The notes under the pieces: model-generated | What the model saw: the letters and a program-made list of their open reading frames with translations, nothing else | What the model was told of the DNA's origin: nothing | The model's database searches: none | Source: an uncultured Terrimonas sp. | Lineage (GTDB): Bacteria; Bacteroidota; Bacteroidia; Chitinophagales; Chitinophagaceae | Assembly: GCA_946886925.1 (NCBI GenBank) | Contig: CAMPJQ010000064.1 | Span: 1 to 9,509 of the forward strand | Direction: 5' to 3' | Length of the DNA: 9,509 nt | Made by a program: the position numbers and the translations under genes | Shown here: positions 1 through 8,724 of the stretch, in pieces | How the letters are laid out: every line of letters starts with the position of its first letter | How positions within the stretch are numbered: the first letter of the stretch is position 1

Positions 1-32
1 CCCATGAGGTTTTGCCAGCCTGCAATTACCAT
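1..32 (-). CDS. Possible start of nuoI (partial, runs off left edge)
   Basis: On the minus strand an ATG at 32-30 opens a frame that stays open to the window edge and reads MVIAGWQNLMG. It lies 57 bases after the nuoH stop, where nuoI (the ferredoxin-like subunit carrying clusters N6a and N6b) normally follows nuoH. An AAGG sits about 8 bases before this ATG. The two earlier ATGs in the gap run into stops within four codons. Ten codons are too few to recognise the family, so the call rests on gene order only. A downstream ATG at 5-3 in the same frame is another possible start. Confidence 0.35.
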   Translation of the reverse strand, partial: MVIAGWQNLM

Positions 33-61
33 CCCGTAAACCTTATGGATTCTATCGGCTC

Positions 62-93
62 ATTTTCAAATTGTCATATTTTCAAATTTTCAA
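62..93 (-). repeat. Tandem octamer array (4 x TTGAAAAT-like) covering the nuoH stop
   Basis: Read on the minus strand from 93 to 62 there are four consecutive 8-base units: TTGAAAAT, TTGAAAAT, ATGACAAT and TTGAAAAT. Three are identical and one differs at two positions. The nuoH stop codon TGA (92-90) is bases 2-4 of the first unit, so the array begins inside the coding frame. A related array follows nuoCD at 5650-5674. I infer a dispersed intergenic repeat rather than a gene-specific site. Confidence 0.75.
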
Positions 94-1058
94 ATTGACC
101 CACTCCCTCTCATCCATAATGCAATAGCACCAGTGATCATCAGATTTGCCAGTACAACCGGCAGCAATATTTTCCATCCGTATTCAATCAACTGATCATA
201 GCGCGGCCGGGGCAGGGAAGCCCTGAGCAATATGAACACGCCAATAAAGAAAAAAGTTTTCAGCGCAAACCATGCCAATGGCGGCAGAAGAGAAGGACCG
301 AGCCAGCCTCCAAAAAACAAGGCTACCATCATTGCTGAGATCAGCGTGATGCCCAGGTATTCCCCAATAAAAAACATTCCGAACTTCATGCCTGAATATT
401 CTGCATGATAGCCTGCTATCAATTCACTTTCGGCTTCAGGAATGTCGAATGGCAAGCGGTGTGTTTCAGCAATGCCGGCAATAAAGAAAACAAAAAACCC
501 CACCGGTTGCGTTACAATAAACCACATGCCTTTCTGCGCTTCCACGATAGCACCCATATTGAAAGAGCCGGTAAGCATTACCACTCCCATTAGCGACAGC
601 CCCATAAATACTTCATAGGCTATCATTTGTGAAGCTCCCCGCAGGGCGCCCAGCAGTGCATACTTATTATTGGATGCCCAACCACCCAGAACGATACTGT
701 ATACTCCCAGTGAAGACATCGCCAGGAAAAACAACAGACCAATATTCAGATCTGCCACAACAATATTGGGTGCGAAAGGAATGATCACAAAACTCAACAA
801 TACGCTTCCCACTACAATTGCCGGCGCAAGTATAAATATCTTCTTATCGGCAAAAGGAGGGATCCAGTCTTCCTTAAAAAATAATTTCAGTGTATCTGCC
901 AGCACAATAAATAAACCCAGTGGGCCAGCACGATTTGGTCCAAGCCGGTCCTGCCATAAGGCCAATAATCTGCGCTCTACCCAAATGAGCCCTGCGGCAA
1001 TATTGAGCAGTACAAACAGCACACCTATTACAATCCATATGTGTTGCATAACCGTCAT
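90..1058 (-). CDS. nuoH: NADH-quinone oxidoreductase subunit H (NuoH)
   Basis: NuoH (ND1 family) is the membrane subunit that forms much of the quinone channel and links it to the proton-pumping arm. At 322 residues it matches the usual length (E. coli about 325). About eight hydrophobic segments are visible, roughly at 7-27, 74-95, 106-126, 146-166, 179-197, 228-250, 260-280 and 295-315. The family's acidic quinone-site loop is intact at 198-216, with E198, D205, E208, E210 and E212. [18 protein letters not shown] at 26-43 and [12 protein letters not shown] at 279-290 are also typical. The ATG overlaps the nuoG stop as ATGA, which suggests translational coupling; a second Met at codon 4 is a less likely start. 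The last residues (GSGSI) run into the octamer array and slightly extend the E. coli-type C-terminus. Confidence 0.97.
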   Translation of the reverse strand: MTVMQHIWIVIGVLFVLLNIAAGLIWVERRLLALWQDRLGPNRAGPLGLFIVLADTLKLFFKEDWIPPFADKKIFILAPAIVVGSVLLSFVIIPFAPNIVVADLNIGLLFFLAMSSLGVYSIVLGGWASNNKYALLGALRGASQMIAYEVFMGLSLMGVVMLTGSFNMGAIVEAQKGMWFIVTQPVGFFVFFIAGIAETHRLPFDIPEAESELIAGYHAEYSGMKFGMFFIGEYLGITLISAMMVALFFGGWLGPSLLPPLAWFALKTFFFIGVFILLRASLPRPRYDQLIEYGWKILLPVVLANLMITGAIALWMRGSGSI

Positions 1059-3757
1059 ACACTTAATTTAACCCATGACCCCCATGGTAAAGCAGGCATT
1101 CCCTGGTACCCTGCGGGGGCCAGTACAATTCCGCTGCACAGCTCATCATGGATGACCAATGGTAAACGATATTGAAAATCATTTTTTCCTATAGTGATGA
1201 ATGTGCCCTTCGCTGCACCCAGATCTGCTGCATCTTTTTTTGATAAGATAATCGCTGCTTCAGGAACCAGTTCTCTTATTGCCTCGCTGTATATACTCAA
1301 TTCGCCGGAACCAAACAACTGGTATTGCGGCAGCAGCAAATACTTACCGGGCCTGGAAATAAAAGCTTCAGGACTGTCTTTAAAGAATTGAGATGCGCCA
1401 TCGTTTTTAGTGGCGAATAAACAGATACCCGGATTTTCTTCCCTGAGGGCGCCACCCATTTCCTGCTGATATTTATTAACCGCCTGTCCCGAGTTCCACC
1501 CGGGCGCCCAGAAATATGGAATCATGGACGAAGGAGGTATCCCCGCATATCCTTCCATTGTATAGGTAAGCGGAGAATCGTCATCCTGCAATGGTTTGGG
1601 TTCACTAACCCCCAGGTTAGCCCGCATGGCGGTACGGCCGCTATACCGGTGTGGTTCACGCGGAATAGGTTGGCCGTTAATTCGAAAATGATGCGATGGC
1701 ATTACCTTAGTAATATTTGCAAACTGTGGCAATGTTGCTTCCAGCTTTGCCAGCCATTCATCAGGGTGCTGCTTTAGCCCGTTGGAGGCTTTGGCCTGCA
1801 TTGTTTTCATTTCCCCAAGCCATCTCCAGCTTTCTTTAATATGAGTATTTACAGGAATGAATACCTGGTAAAAATGTTGTGCACGTCCCTCGTTGTTTAC
1901 AAGGGTTCCGTCGGCTTCGGCAAAAGTGGCCGCCGGTATCAGCACATGTGCTTTTTCGGTTGTGCGGTTATGCAAACCGTCCAGTACAATCAGGTTTTTA
2001 CATCGCGAAAGAAAAGCGTCTGCTTTAGCCGCGGGAATATGCCTGTACAAATCATTTTCCAATACAATTGCTGTACAATCATCATCGTTTCTTACCCTTT
2101 CTGCAGCACTTTCAAAAGAAGGCGCTTTCATTAAGGCGGTACCCATGCTGTTGCATTCCGGGAGTACAAAGGAAATGCCTGCCGTTCGTTCGGGCGTATG
2201 CAGTGATTGCACAATATTGAAAGCTGCTTTTATGAGGGCTTCGTTACAACAGGAACTACCCGTTATGATTACCGGCCGCTGTGCATGCCGTAAAGCATTG
2301 GCAATATGCTTTGCTGCAAGCATTTCCTTTTCTGTTATACCGGAAACAGGGGGTATGCCGTCATTGAGCAAATGAGCAACAGCAAAACCCAGCCTGGCCA
2401 TATTGTCCGGGCTTTCATGTATAGTAATAGCGGAGATGGGGTCGAGGGGAGATGATAAAATGGTGATGTTTGCGAGAAACCCTTTTTGTTCCTGCACCAA
2501 TTCTTTGATCGCCGCATCATGCCAGGCAGACAGGGAAGCTTGTTGTGTAGCTTGTGTGGCGGCCGTTTTCATTACCGATTGCCGTACTGCAAGGGCCATA
2601 ACAGGAGCCGTGTTCCAAATGTCTTCACCCAGTACCAGCACGGCATCGGCCGATTCTATTTCTTTCAGAGAAGCGCTGTGAAGGTTGCCCTGTTGCAGCA
2701 ATTCAATCATCCGCCCTTCAAGGTATGCCGTATCATCGCTTACACCCTGGTAAAAATTTTCTTTTCCCACCAGTTGCATCAGTGCAAAATTGCTTTCCAT
2801 TGATGCCCGCGGTGAACCAACCCCAATTACGGGATGGAGGGTAATGAGATTTTTTAAATGATTCATCAACGTTGTTTCATCCACAGCTTCAACCGGGCGG
2901 GTACGGATAAGCGGTTCTGTTATCCGGTTTACGCTATTAACGAATTCATAGCCATACCGGCCTTTGTCGCAAAGGAAATAGCCATTCACATCGCTGTTAT
3001 ACCGGTTTAAAATATTACGCAACCGGCCGTACCGTTCCCCGGCTATAATATTACATCCCAGGCTGCAGTGATGGCAAACAGAAGGAGCACTTGTGAGATC
3101 CCACTTGCGGGTATAATGTTTTTTAAGCGTTTTATCGGTAAAAACACCCGTTGGGCATACTTCAGCCAGGTTGCCGCTGAAAGGGCTTTGCAGTACCCCA
3201 TCTTTTTCTCTTCCAAAATAAACATGGTGATGCGCCCCAAATACATTCAGATCATCACCTCCTGCATAATCGCGGTAAAACCTTACACAACGATAGCATT
3301 GTATGCACCGGTTCATTTCATGATGGATGAGCGGGCCAAGGTACTGGTTGGTATAGGTCCGCTTTTTAAATTCAAAGCGCCGGTAATCATGTCCGGTCAT
3401 TACTGTCATATCCTGCAAATGACAACTACCTCCCTCATCGCAAACCGGACAATCGTGCGGATGATTGGTCATCAGCCATTCAATAACCTGTTCTCTGAAA
3501 GCCTTGACTGTACTATCGGCAATGGACATACGTAAACCATCTTTTACGCCCTCCATGCAGCTCATTACTATCTTTCCATTAGCATCCTTTTCATCTTTAA
3601 ATATTTTTATGGCACATTGCCTGCATGCTCCCACGCTTCCCATTGCCGGATGCCAGCAAAAATAAGGAAGGTCAAAACCAAGGCTCAGGCTGGTCTCCAG
3701 CAGGTTTTTCCCTGCTTTTACTTCATATGGTTTGTTATCAATATAAATGGTTGGCAT
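1055..3757 (-). CDS. nuoG: NADH-quinone oxidoreductase subunit G (NuoG)
   Basis: NuoG is the large Fe-S subunit of the NADH-oxidising arm and carries electrons from NuoF toward NuoB. The N-terminal ferredoxin-like domain holds N1b ligands C34, C45, C48 and C67. The N5 site is H99, C103, C106 and C112. N4 is C151, C154, C157 and C201. A further set, C228-x2-C231-x3-C235-x27-C263, is the motif for the off-pathway N7 cluster, found in some bacteria such as E. coli and Thermus but absent from many others. The rest is a molybdopterin-oxidoreductase-like fold without visible cofactor function, with stretches close to E. coli NuoG ([43 protein letters not shown]). The length of 900 residues matches the E. 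coli long form (about 908). It starts 11 bases after the nuoF stop. Confidence 0.97.
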   Translation of the reverse strand: MPTIYIDNKPYEVKAGKNLLETSLSLGFDLPYFCWHPAMGSVGACRQCAIKIFKDEKDANGKIVMSCMEGVKDGLRMSIADSTVKAFREQVIEWLMTNHPHDCPVCDEGGSCHLQDMTVMTGHDYRRFEFKKRTYTNQYLGPLIHHEMNRCIQCYRCVRFYRDYAGGDDLNVFGAHHHVYFGREKDGVLQSPFSGNLAEVCPTGVFTDKTLKKHYTRKWDLTSAPSVCHHCSLGCNIIAGERYGRLRNILNRYNSDVNGYFLCDKGRYGYEFVNSVNRITEPLIRTRPVEAVDETTLMNHLKNLITLHPVIGVGSPRASMESNFALMQLVGKENFYQGVSDDTAYLEGRMIELLQQGNLHSASLKEIESADAVLVLGEDIWNTAPVMALAVRQSVMKTAATQATQQASLSAWHDAAIKELVQEQKGFLANITILSSPLDPISAITIHESPDNMARLGFAVAHLLNDGIPPVSGITEKEMLAAKHIANALRHAQRPVIITGSSCCNEALIKAAFNIVQSLHTPERTAGISFVLPECNSMGTALMKAPSFESAAERVRNDDDCTAIVLENDLYRHIPAAKADAFLSRCKNLIVLDGLHNRTTEKAHVLIPAATFAEADGTLVNNEGRAQHFYQVFIPVNTHIKESWRWLGEMKTMQAKASNGLKQHPDEWLAKLEATLPQFANITKVMPSHHFRINGQPIPREPHRYSGRTAMRANLGVSEPKPLQDDDSPLTYTMEGYAGIPPSSMIPYFWAPGWNSGQAVNKYQQEMGGALREENPGICLFATKNDGASQFFKDSPEAFISRPGKYLLLPQYQLFGSGELSIYSEAIRELVPEAAIILSKKDAADLGAAKGTFITIGKNDFQYRLPLVIHDELCSGIVLAPAGYQGMPALPWGSWVKLSV

Positions 3758-3768
3758 AATGCCTTAAT

Positions 3769-5040
3769 TTAATATGGACATTTTTGTTCGCTGATATGCC
3801 TGTCAAAGTCTTCCCTGAAATATTTTATAGCGCTTTGCAGCGGTTCCATAGCCCCGGGGGCCAATGCGCAAAATGTGTTGCCAGGCCCGAGCAATTGTGT
3901 ATGCATCTGCAACAGATCTATGTCTTCCTGTTTTCCTTTTCCTTTCTCAATAGATAGCAATATTTTTTCTACCCAGGGTAATCCTTCCCTGCATGGCGTG
4001 CACCAGCCGCAACTTTCCTGTGCAAAAAAATGCTGCAGGTTATGAACAAATCCTACAGGGCAGGTAGCGTCATCCATTACCACCATGGTGCCGGTGCCCA
4101 AACGACTTCCTGCAGCTGCAACCGATTTAAAATCCATTTTAATATCTAAATGTTGTTCCGTTAAAAAATCGGTAGAAGCGCCTCCCGGCAACACGCCTTT
4201 GAGCCGGTAGCCCTTTTTCATTCCACCGGCATGTTCCTCAATCAGCTCACGCATGGTTACGCCCATAGGGAGCTCCCAGGCGCCGGGATTATTTACTTTA
4301 CCGCTAACGCCATATATTTTTGTTCCGCTATCCTCGCTATAGCTCAGGCTTTGAAACCACTCTGCACCATTGTTTACAATATGCGGAACACAGCAAAGGG
4401 TTTCTACATTATTAACAATGGTTGGTTTCCCAAACAATCCGCTCACCTGCGGAAAGGGAGGCTTTGCCCTGGGTGTAGCCCGTTTGCCTTCCAGTGCGTT
4501 CAGTAAAGCGGTTTCTTCACCGCACATATACCTTCCGGCTCCGGTATGCAGATGCATATCAAGGCTAAACCCGGATCCCAAAATGTTCTGTCCCAGCCAG
4601 CCTGCCTGGTAAGCCTCATGAATGGATTGTTCCAATACCCGGGCCGCTTTTTTATATGCCCAGCGCAAAAAGATATAAGAAATATTTGCCTGTATGGCAT
4701 AAGCGGCGATGATCATTCCTTCAATCAACTGGTGAGGGTTGCCCTCCAGCAGTAAGCGGTCTTTGAAAGTTCCCGGCTCCATTTCGTCTGCATTGGCAAT
4801 AAGATATTTGGGCTGGGGTGCATCCGCTCCCATGGGAACAAAACTCCATTTCATTCCGGTGTTAAAGCCTGCTCCCCCACGTCCTTTGAGATTGCTTTTT
4901 TGCACCAGTTGCTGCACTTCCTGCGGCGTATTGTTTTTTAACACCTGCTGTAAAGCGGTATAGCCGCCAGTGGTGGTATATTCCTTCAGACCGAGCGGTT
5001 GCCGTCGGGGATGGATATTTTTAGTGAGCGGACGTTCCAT
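3769..5040 (-). CDS. nuoF: NADH-quinone oxidoreductase subunit F (NuoF)
   Basis: NuoF binds FMN and NADH and makes the first electron transfer of complex I, at the tip of the cytoplasmic arm. The glycine-rich motif GRGGAGF is at 53-59, followed by NADEMEPGTFKDR at 83-95 for flavin and nucleotide binding, GAGRYMCGEE at 167-176 and KPTIVNNVETL at 205-215. The [4Fe-4S] N3 cluster has its four ligands, C344, C347 and C350 (ESCGWCTPCREG) plus C391 (GNTFCALAPGA). The 423 residues are slightly shorter than E. coli NuoF (445). The ending LQSAIKYFREDF is E. coli-like. The start is an ATG 14 bases after the nuoE stop, in the expected E-F-G order, and no other domain is fused to it. Confidence 0.97.
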   Translation of the reverse strand: MERPLTKNIHPRRQPLGLKEYTTTGGYTALQQVLKNNTPQEVQQLVQKSNLKGRGGAGFNTGMKWSFVPMGADAPQPKYLIANADEMEPGTFKDRLLLEGNPHQLIEGMIIAAYAIQANISYIFLRWAYKKAARVLEQSIHEAYQAGWLGQNILGSGFSLDMHLHTGAGRYMCGEETALLNALEGKRATPRAKPPFPQVSGLFGKPTIVNNVETLCCVPHIVNNGAEWFQSLSYSEDSGTKIYGVSGKVNNPGAWELPMGVTMRELIEEHAGGMKKGYRLKGVLPGGASTDFLTEQHLDIKMDFKSVAAAGSRLGTGTMVVMDDATCPVGFVHNLQHFFAQESCGWCTPCREGLPWVEKILLSIEKGKGKQEDIDLLQMHTQLLGPGNTFCALAPGAMEPLQSAIKYFREDFDRHISEQKCPY

Positions 5041-5054
5041 TGATAAAAATTTGA

Positions 5055-5519
5055 TCAGGTATATTTCAACAATATGTCATCCAATGATTCAATACTAATA
5101 TCCGTGTACAAATCCCCGTTAATGATCAATGCCGGCGCACGATCGCAGCAACCCAGGCATGCATTAGGCAACAGGGTAAACCTTTGATCAGCAGTGGTTT
5201 CGCCGAATCTTATTTTTAACTTCTCTTCCAGTGCTTCATAAATCTTTTTATACCCCATCACATAGCATGAAATGCTGTCGCAAAGCAGAATAACATGCCG
5301 CCCTACCGGCCTGCGGAAAATAAGGTTGTAAAAGGTGGCTACACTGTCTACCTCGGCAGCACTCATTTCCAGGCATTCTGCAATATCACTTACGCTTTCA
5401 TCATTGACCCAGCCGCGGTGCTGCTGCACAATTTTCAATGCTTCAATTACCGCCGCTTTTTTATAAGGCAGTTTTGCCGCTTCATGATCAATGTCCTGTA
5501 TTTCTTCGTTCGAAAGCAT
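5055..5519 (-). CDS. nuoE: NADH-quinone oxidoreductase subunit E (NuoE)
   Basis: NuoE is the small thioredoxin-like subunit that carries the [2Fe-2S] cluster N1a beside the FMN of NuoF. The four ligands are visible as C80-x4-C85 (LCDSISC) and C121-x3-C125 (NACLGCC); the extra C124 sits between the last two. The N-terminal helical part (about 1-60) includes RGWVNDESVSDIAE and VATFYNLIFRRPVG, both typical. At 154 residues it is close to E. coli NuoE (166) with a shorter N-terminus. It lies 163 bases after nuoCD, the largest gap in this operon, and 14 bases before nuoF. I see no convincing Shine-Dalgarno site. Confidence 0.97.
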   Translation of the reverse strand: MLSNEEIQDIDHEAAKLPYKKAAVIEALKIVQQHRGWVNDESVSDIAECLEMSAAEVDSVATFYNLIFRRPVGRHVILLCDSISCYVMGYKKIYEALEEKLKIRFGETTADQRFTLLPNACLGCCDRAPALIINGDLYTDISIESLDDILLKYT

Positions 5520-5583
5520 AATTGCGTTTGCTGTTAATAAATATAGGTTTATGAATAATTCCGGTTATCTAAATGAATCGCCG

Positions 5584-5616
5584 CCTGCCTTTTTATTTTC
5601 TCAAAATGTTTGCAGG
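5584..5616. other. Nested hairpin in the nuoCD-nuoE gap
   Basis: Inside the 163-base gap, CCTGC (5584-5588) is the reverse complement of GCAGG (5612-5616). Between them ATTTT (5595-5599) pairs with AAAAT (5603-5607) around a 3-base loop, CTC. Both stems are only 5 bp, and the inner one is AT only, so chance is possible. If real in the minus-strand mRNA it could affect processing or relative expression of nuoE-F-G. No T-run follows it on the minus strand, so it does not look like an intrinsic terminator. Confidence 0.3.
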
Positions 5617-5649
5617 TCTAACATTCCTCCGTGGCGTACCGACCGCAAC

Positions 5650-5674
5650 ATTTTCCATATTTCCACATTTTCAC
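5650..5674 (-). repeat. Short array of TGRAAAT-type units after nuoCD
   Basis: Nine bases after the nuoCD stop the minus strand reads GTGAAAAT, GTGGAAAT and then ATGGAAAAT, three consecutive units of 8, 8 and 9 bases. They resemble the TTGAAAAT octamers at the nuoH stop (62-93). Both arrays sit at or just after a gene end in the same orientation. They are probably degenerate members of one AT-rich intergenic repeat family. Confidence 0.55.
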
Positions 5675-5682
5675 TTTTTTCT

Positions 5683-7431
5683 TCAACGGTCAATATCCGC
5701 CAGCACAAAATCAACACTCCCCAATATTGAAAGCAGGTCGGCAACCGTATATCCCTTACTTATATAGGGCACCATTTGCATATGGGGAAAGGAGGGCGTT
5801 CTGATCCTCACCCGGTATGGGGCCGTGCTTCCATCGCTGGTTAAATAATAACTGTTGGCCCCTTTGGTTGCTTCAATGCAACTCATTGCTTCTCCCGCAG
5901 GAATTACCGGTCCCCAGCTCACGTTCAAAAAATGGGTGATCAGTGTTTCAATATCCTGCATCGTATGTTTCTTCAATGGTGGAGTGGTAAGCGGATGATC
6001 TGCTTTATAACTGCCCTCAGGCATATTGTTGAGGCATTGCTCTACAATCCGGAGGCTTTGCCGCATTTCTTCTACCCGCACAACCGACCGGTCATAACAG
6101 TCGCCATTGTGCGCAACGGGAATATCAAAGTCGAACAACTCATAACCCGAGTAAGGCCTTTTTTTTCTGAAGTCCCACTCCAACCCGCAGGCTCTTAAGC
6201 CCGGCCCGGTTACTCCCCATTCCATGGCTTCATCCAGCGTGTATATGCCAATGCCTTTTGTTCGGGCCCGGAAGATGCTGTTGCGCATCACCATATTGTT
6301 GTATTCCTTTAACTGTTTGGGGAAATGATCAACAAAGTTTTGTACCAGTGGTTCCCACCCTTTGGGAAGATCCTGCGATACGCCGCCAATGCGGAACCAG
6401 TTGGGATGCATGCGGCCACCGCAGATAGCCTCAATAATATCAAAGATTTTTTCGCGGTCGGTGAACATATAAAATACCGGCGATAACTGGCCCACATCCT
6501 GCGCAAATGTTCCAAACCATACCAGGTGGCTGGCAATACGGAATAACTCGCAAAGCATTACTCTTATCACTTTTACACGGTCGGGCACTTCAATACCAGC
6601 CAGTTTTTCTACCGCCAGCAGGTAAGCCAGGTTATTCATAACGCCACCCAGGTAATCTACGCGGTCTGTATAAGGAATATAAGTATGCCAGCTTTGCCGT
6701 TCGCCCATTTTTTCGGCGCCCCGATGGTGGAAACCAATTTCAGGAACCGCATCTACAATATCTTCACCGTCAAGCTGCAAAATTATGCGCAGTACGCCAT
6801 GCGTGCCCGGGTGCTGGGGACCTATATTAAGGAACATAAAATCTGCATCGTCGCTTTCGCGCTGCATGCCCCATTCTTCGGGTTTAAAGCGCAACGCTTC
6901 CTGCTCGATATCTTGTTTTTCATCCCACAACTGGTAGGGTCCAATTTCTGTTGCGCGGGCCGGATGTTCTTTGCGGAGGGGGTGTCCCTTCCACGTGAGC
7001 GGCATCAGGATGCGCTGCAGGTGAGGATGCCCTTCGAAGCGGATGCCAAACATGTCATATACTTCCCTTTCGTACCAGTTGGCATTTTTAAAAACAGCAG
7101 TAATGGAAGGAAGAGCAGGATACTCGCCCTGCAAAGCCACTTTAAGACGGATGAAATGATTTTGACGATATGAAAACAAGTGATAAACAACCGTAAAGTC
7201 TGAAGGCGGAGTATTTGTTTTTTTTGTTCTGTTGCGTTCATCAATGCCGCTCAGATCGTACAGGAATGAGAAAGATTGAATGGGGTCGGATTTGAGGTAT
7301 TGTATTACAGGTATAATCCTTTCCTTAGGTACCCAAACTGTGGGCATCTCATCAACAGTAAGTTGTTGTTGAAACGCATCATTGCTGAAACGCTCCTGCA
7401 GATGCTGTAATATTGCATTCGCAAGCTGCAT
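5683..7431 (-). CDS. nuoC: NADH-quinone oxidoreductase subunit C/D fusion (NuoCD)
   Basis: One 582-residue protein joins NuoC (about 1-165) and NuoD (about 195-582). Together they build the connecting module and the wall of the quinone site beside cluster N2. The NuoC signature is [11 protein letters not shown] (120-130), followed by [15 protein letters not shown]. The NuoD part has [11 protein letters not shown] (202-212), [15 protein letters not shown] (235-249) and the family ending DFVLADIDR. By alignment from memory to Thermus Nqo4, H211, Y260 and D312 match the quinone-site residues His38, Tyr87 and Asp139. The fusion and the linker (about 160-195) closely follow E. coli NuoCD (about 600 residues). 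The start is the first ATG after an in-frame TAA, 35 bases past nuoB. Many other bacteria have separate nuoC and nuoD. Confidence 0.97.
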   Translation of the reverse strand: MQLANAILQHLQERFSNDAFQQQLTVDEMPTVWVPKERIIPVIQYLKSDPIQSFSFLYDLSGIDERNRTKKTNTPPSDFTVVYHLFSYRQNHFIRLKVALQGEYPALPSITAVFKNANWYEREVYDMFGIRFEGHPHLQRILMPLTWKGHPLRKEHPARATEIGPYQLWDEKQDIEQEALRFKPEEWGMQRESDDADFMFLNIGPQHPGTHGVLRIILQLDGEDIVDAVPEIGFHHRGAEKMGERQSWHTYIPYTDRVDYLGGVMNNLAYLLAVEKLAGIEVPDRVKVIRVMLCELFRIASHLVWFGTFAQDVGQLSPVFYMFTDREKIFDIIEAICGGRMHPNWFRIGGVSQDLPKGWEPLVQNFVDHFPKQLKEYNNMVMRNSIFRARTKGIGIYTLDEAMEWGVTGPGLRACGLEWDFRKKRPYSGYELFDFDIPVAHNGDCYDRSVVRVEEMRQSLRIVEQCLNNMPEGSYKADHPLTTPPLKKHTMQDIETLITHFLNVSWGPVIPAGEAMSCIEATKGANSYYLTSDGSTAPYRVRIRTPSFPHMQMVPYISKGYTVADLLSILGSVDFVLADIDR

Positions 7432-7466
7432 GCAGTTTGTATTTTATTCCTGTTGTACAATTCCTG

Positions 7467-8105
7467 CTACACTTCATCCACTCCTTTGTATTGTAGGTTG
7501 TTCATTCTTTCTTCTCTTTTCCGTTCTTTCATTGAAGCAGGTTGCGGTTTAATAATTCCTTGCTCTCCTATCACCCAGCTTAATGGCCGTTTTTCTTTTC
7601 CTACTGCATCAGCAAGCAATATAAGTCCCTGCATAAAAGCATCGGGCCTGGGCGGGCAGCCCGGCACGTATACATCAACCGGTAAAAATTTATCTACGCC
7701 CTGTACTACACTGTATATATCGTACATACCTCCGCTGTTGGCACAACTGCCCATAGAGATCACCCAACGTGGTTCCATCATTTGTTCGTGCAACCGTTTA
7801 ATAATAGGAACCATTTTTATAAATACCGTTCCGGCAATCACCATTACATCCGCTTCGCGTGGTGTACCACGGATGACTTCGGCGCCAAAACGGGCTACAT
7901 CGTATTTGCTCGTAATACTGGTTGCCATTTCTACAAAACAACAACTCAATCCAAAATGAAAAGGCCACATTGAATTTTTGCGCCCCCATGCCACCAGGTC
8001 CTGCAATGACGTGAGCATAATGCTTTTGCTTACGGCTTCTTCCATCGTTCCTGAACCGGAAATATTGCCTGTTGAATCGCCTGCTTTACTTACCCACCAT
8101 TTCAT
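7467..8105 (-). CDS. nuoB: NADH-quinone oxidoreductase subunit B (NuoB)
   Basis: NuoB carries the terminal [4Fe-4S] cluster N2, which hands electrons to quinone at the interface with NuoCD and NuoH. The ligands are the tandem cysteines C55-C56 (LSCCFVEM), C121 ([13 protein letters not shown]) and C150 ([12 protein letters not shown]). [21 protein letters not shown] (72-92) belongs to the conserved core. The length of 212 is normal (E. coli 220). The C-terminal tail [11 protein letters not shown] followed by a lysine/arginine-rich stretch is of the E. coli type. Its ATG overlaps the nuoA stop as ATGA (8105-8102), suggesting coupled translation, and 35 bases separate it from nuoCD. Confidence 0.98.
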   Translation of the reverse strand: MKWWVSKAGDSTGNISGSGTMEEAVSKSIMLTSLQDLVAWGRKNSMWPFHFGLSCCFVEMATSITSKYDVARFGAEVIRGTPREADVMVIAGTVFIKMVPIIKRLHEQMMEPRWVISMGSCANSGGMYDIYSVVQGVDKFLPVDVYVPGCPPRPDAFMQGLILLADAVGKEKRPLSWVIGEQGIIKPQPASMKERKREERMNNLQYKGVDEV

Positions 8106-8533
8106 CTGTTGCCGTTTAATTTTTTATGATGCATCAGCTTTAATAATTTTTTACCATTGATTCCAATATCTAAGGCTCCTGTTCCCCATTCATAAATTAA
8201 TACCACCACCAGTTGTGCAACAAATATGGAAGCACCGATATAACCCGGCCATCCCAATTCGTAAAAGCCCAGCGCCCACAACATGAGAAATACCGCTTCA
8301 ATATCAAAAATGACGAACAGCATGGCTACTAAATAAAACTGTGCTGAAAAGCGAAGCCTGGCAGAACCGGTTTGTTCAATTCCTCCTTCATAAGGTTTAC
8401 CTGTAGCCCTGTCGTTGTGATGCTGACCCAATAAATAAGATAAAGTAAGGATGGCCCCCAGTAATACAGTAACTATTCCTGCATACAGTAACAAAGGCCA
8501 CAATGGCATATTATATATTGCGTTCTCCGGCAT
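8102..8533 (-). CDS. nuoA: NADH-quinone oxidoreductase subunit A (NuoA)
   Basis: NuoA (ND3 family) is a small membrane subunit next to NuoH at the foot of the cytoplasmic arm. Three hydrophobic segments are visible at about 12-35, 66-89 and 97-116. The loop between the first two, [13 protein letters not shown] (47-59), matches the E. coli form FESGIDSVGSAR and lacks the cysteine of the YECG form seen in many other families. The acidic pair D77 and E79 in segment two is kept. The length of 143 residues is normal. An in-frame TAA lies 12 bases before the ATG, so this is the earliest ATG start. As first gene of the nuo operon it should have a promoter upstream, but I could not pick one out with confidence in 8534-8724. 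Confidence 0.97.
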   Translation of the reverse strand: MPENAIYNMPLWPLLLYAGIVTVLLGAILTLSYLLGQHHNDRATGKPYEGGIEQTGSARLRFSAQFYLVAMLFVIFDIEAVFLMLWALGFYELGWPGYIGASIFVAQLVVVLIYEWGTGALDIGINGKKLLKLMHHKKLNGNR

Positions 8534-8605
8534 ACGCGTAGCTTATTCACTGATGAGGAATACAACAAGGTTCAGCTCATTTACACAAAGGGAGGGATGA
8601 GAGCG

Positions 8606-8700
8606 CATCCCAAAATTTCATACCGCTTTCTCCCCTGCATCCCGCTATGTGCGGGAGTAGAGAAAAAATGCTGTAAAAAGTCAGCTAAAATTTTGGAATG
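8606..8700 (-). repeat. Nested inverted repeat between the CBS gene and nuoA
   Basis: Outer arms 8606-8618 and 8688-8700 are complementary at 12 of 13 positions. In minus-strand RNA the odd position becomes a U-G pair, giving 13 continuous pairs; in plus-strand RNA it is a C-A mismatch. Inside, TTTCTC (8627-8632) faces GAGAAA (8660-8665), and TCCCGC (8640-8645) faces GCGGGA (8651-8656) around a 5-base loop. The element is 95 bases long and ends about 73 bases before the nuoA start. It could be a structured mRNA leader for the nuo operon, the 3' end of the CBS transcript, or a dispersed MITE- or REP-like repeat. No T-run follows on the minus strand, so a classical intrinsic terminator is not supported. 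Confidence 0.6.
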
Positions 8701-8724
8701 TGTCCCACGATAAACCAAATGTCT

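Noticed and set aside
1893..2375. Plus-strand open frame of 160 codons (and similar ones at 3068-3535 and 7453-7959)
   Set aside because: All are antisense to strongly conserved nuoG or nuoB sequence, and their products look like shadow translations without recognisable domains.
3769..5519. NuoE/NuoF as parts of a soluble NAD-dependent hydrogenase or formate dehydrogenase
   Set aside because: NuoF has no extra N- or C-terminal ferredoxin domain, and the neighbours are a complete complex I set in canonical order.
5535..5550. TATATTTA as a nuoE promoter -7 element
   Set aside because: It differs from TAnnTTTG at the last base and no good TTTG lies 17-23 bases upstream, so it is not listed as a promoter.
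6685..7173. Plus-strand open frame of 162 codons
   Set aside because: It lies wholly opposite nuoCD, whose conserved motifs cover the same bases; the translated product shows no family features.
7467..8105. NuoB as a hydrogenase small subunit
   Set aside because: The tandem Cys-Cys N2 motif, ANSGGMYD, and position between nuoA and nuoCD are specific to complex I.
8640..8656. Hairpin TCCCGC-loop-GCGGGA as intrinsic terminator of the CBS gene
   Set aside because: On the minus strand it is followed by TGCAGGGGAGAAA rather than a T-run; the T-run lies before it. It is kept only as part of the nested repeat.
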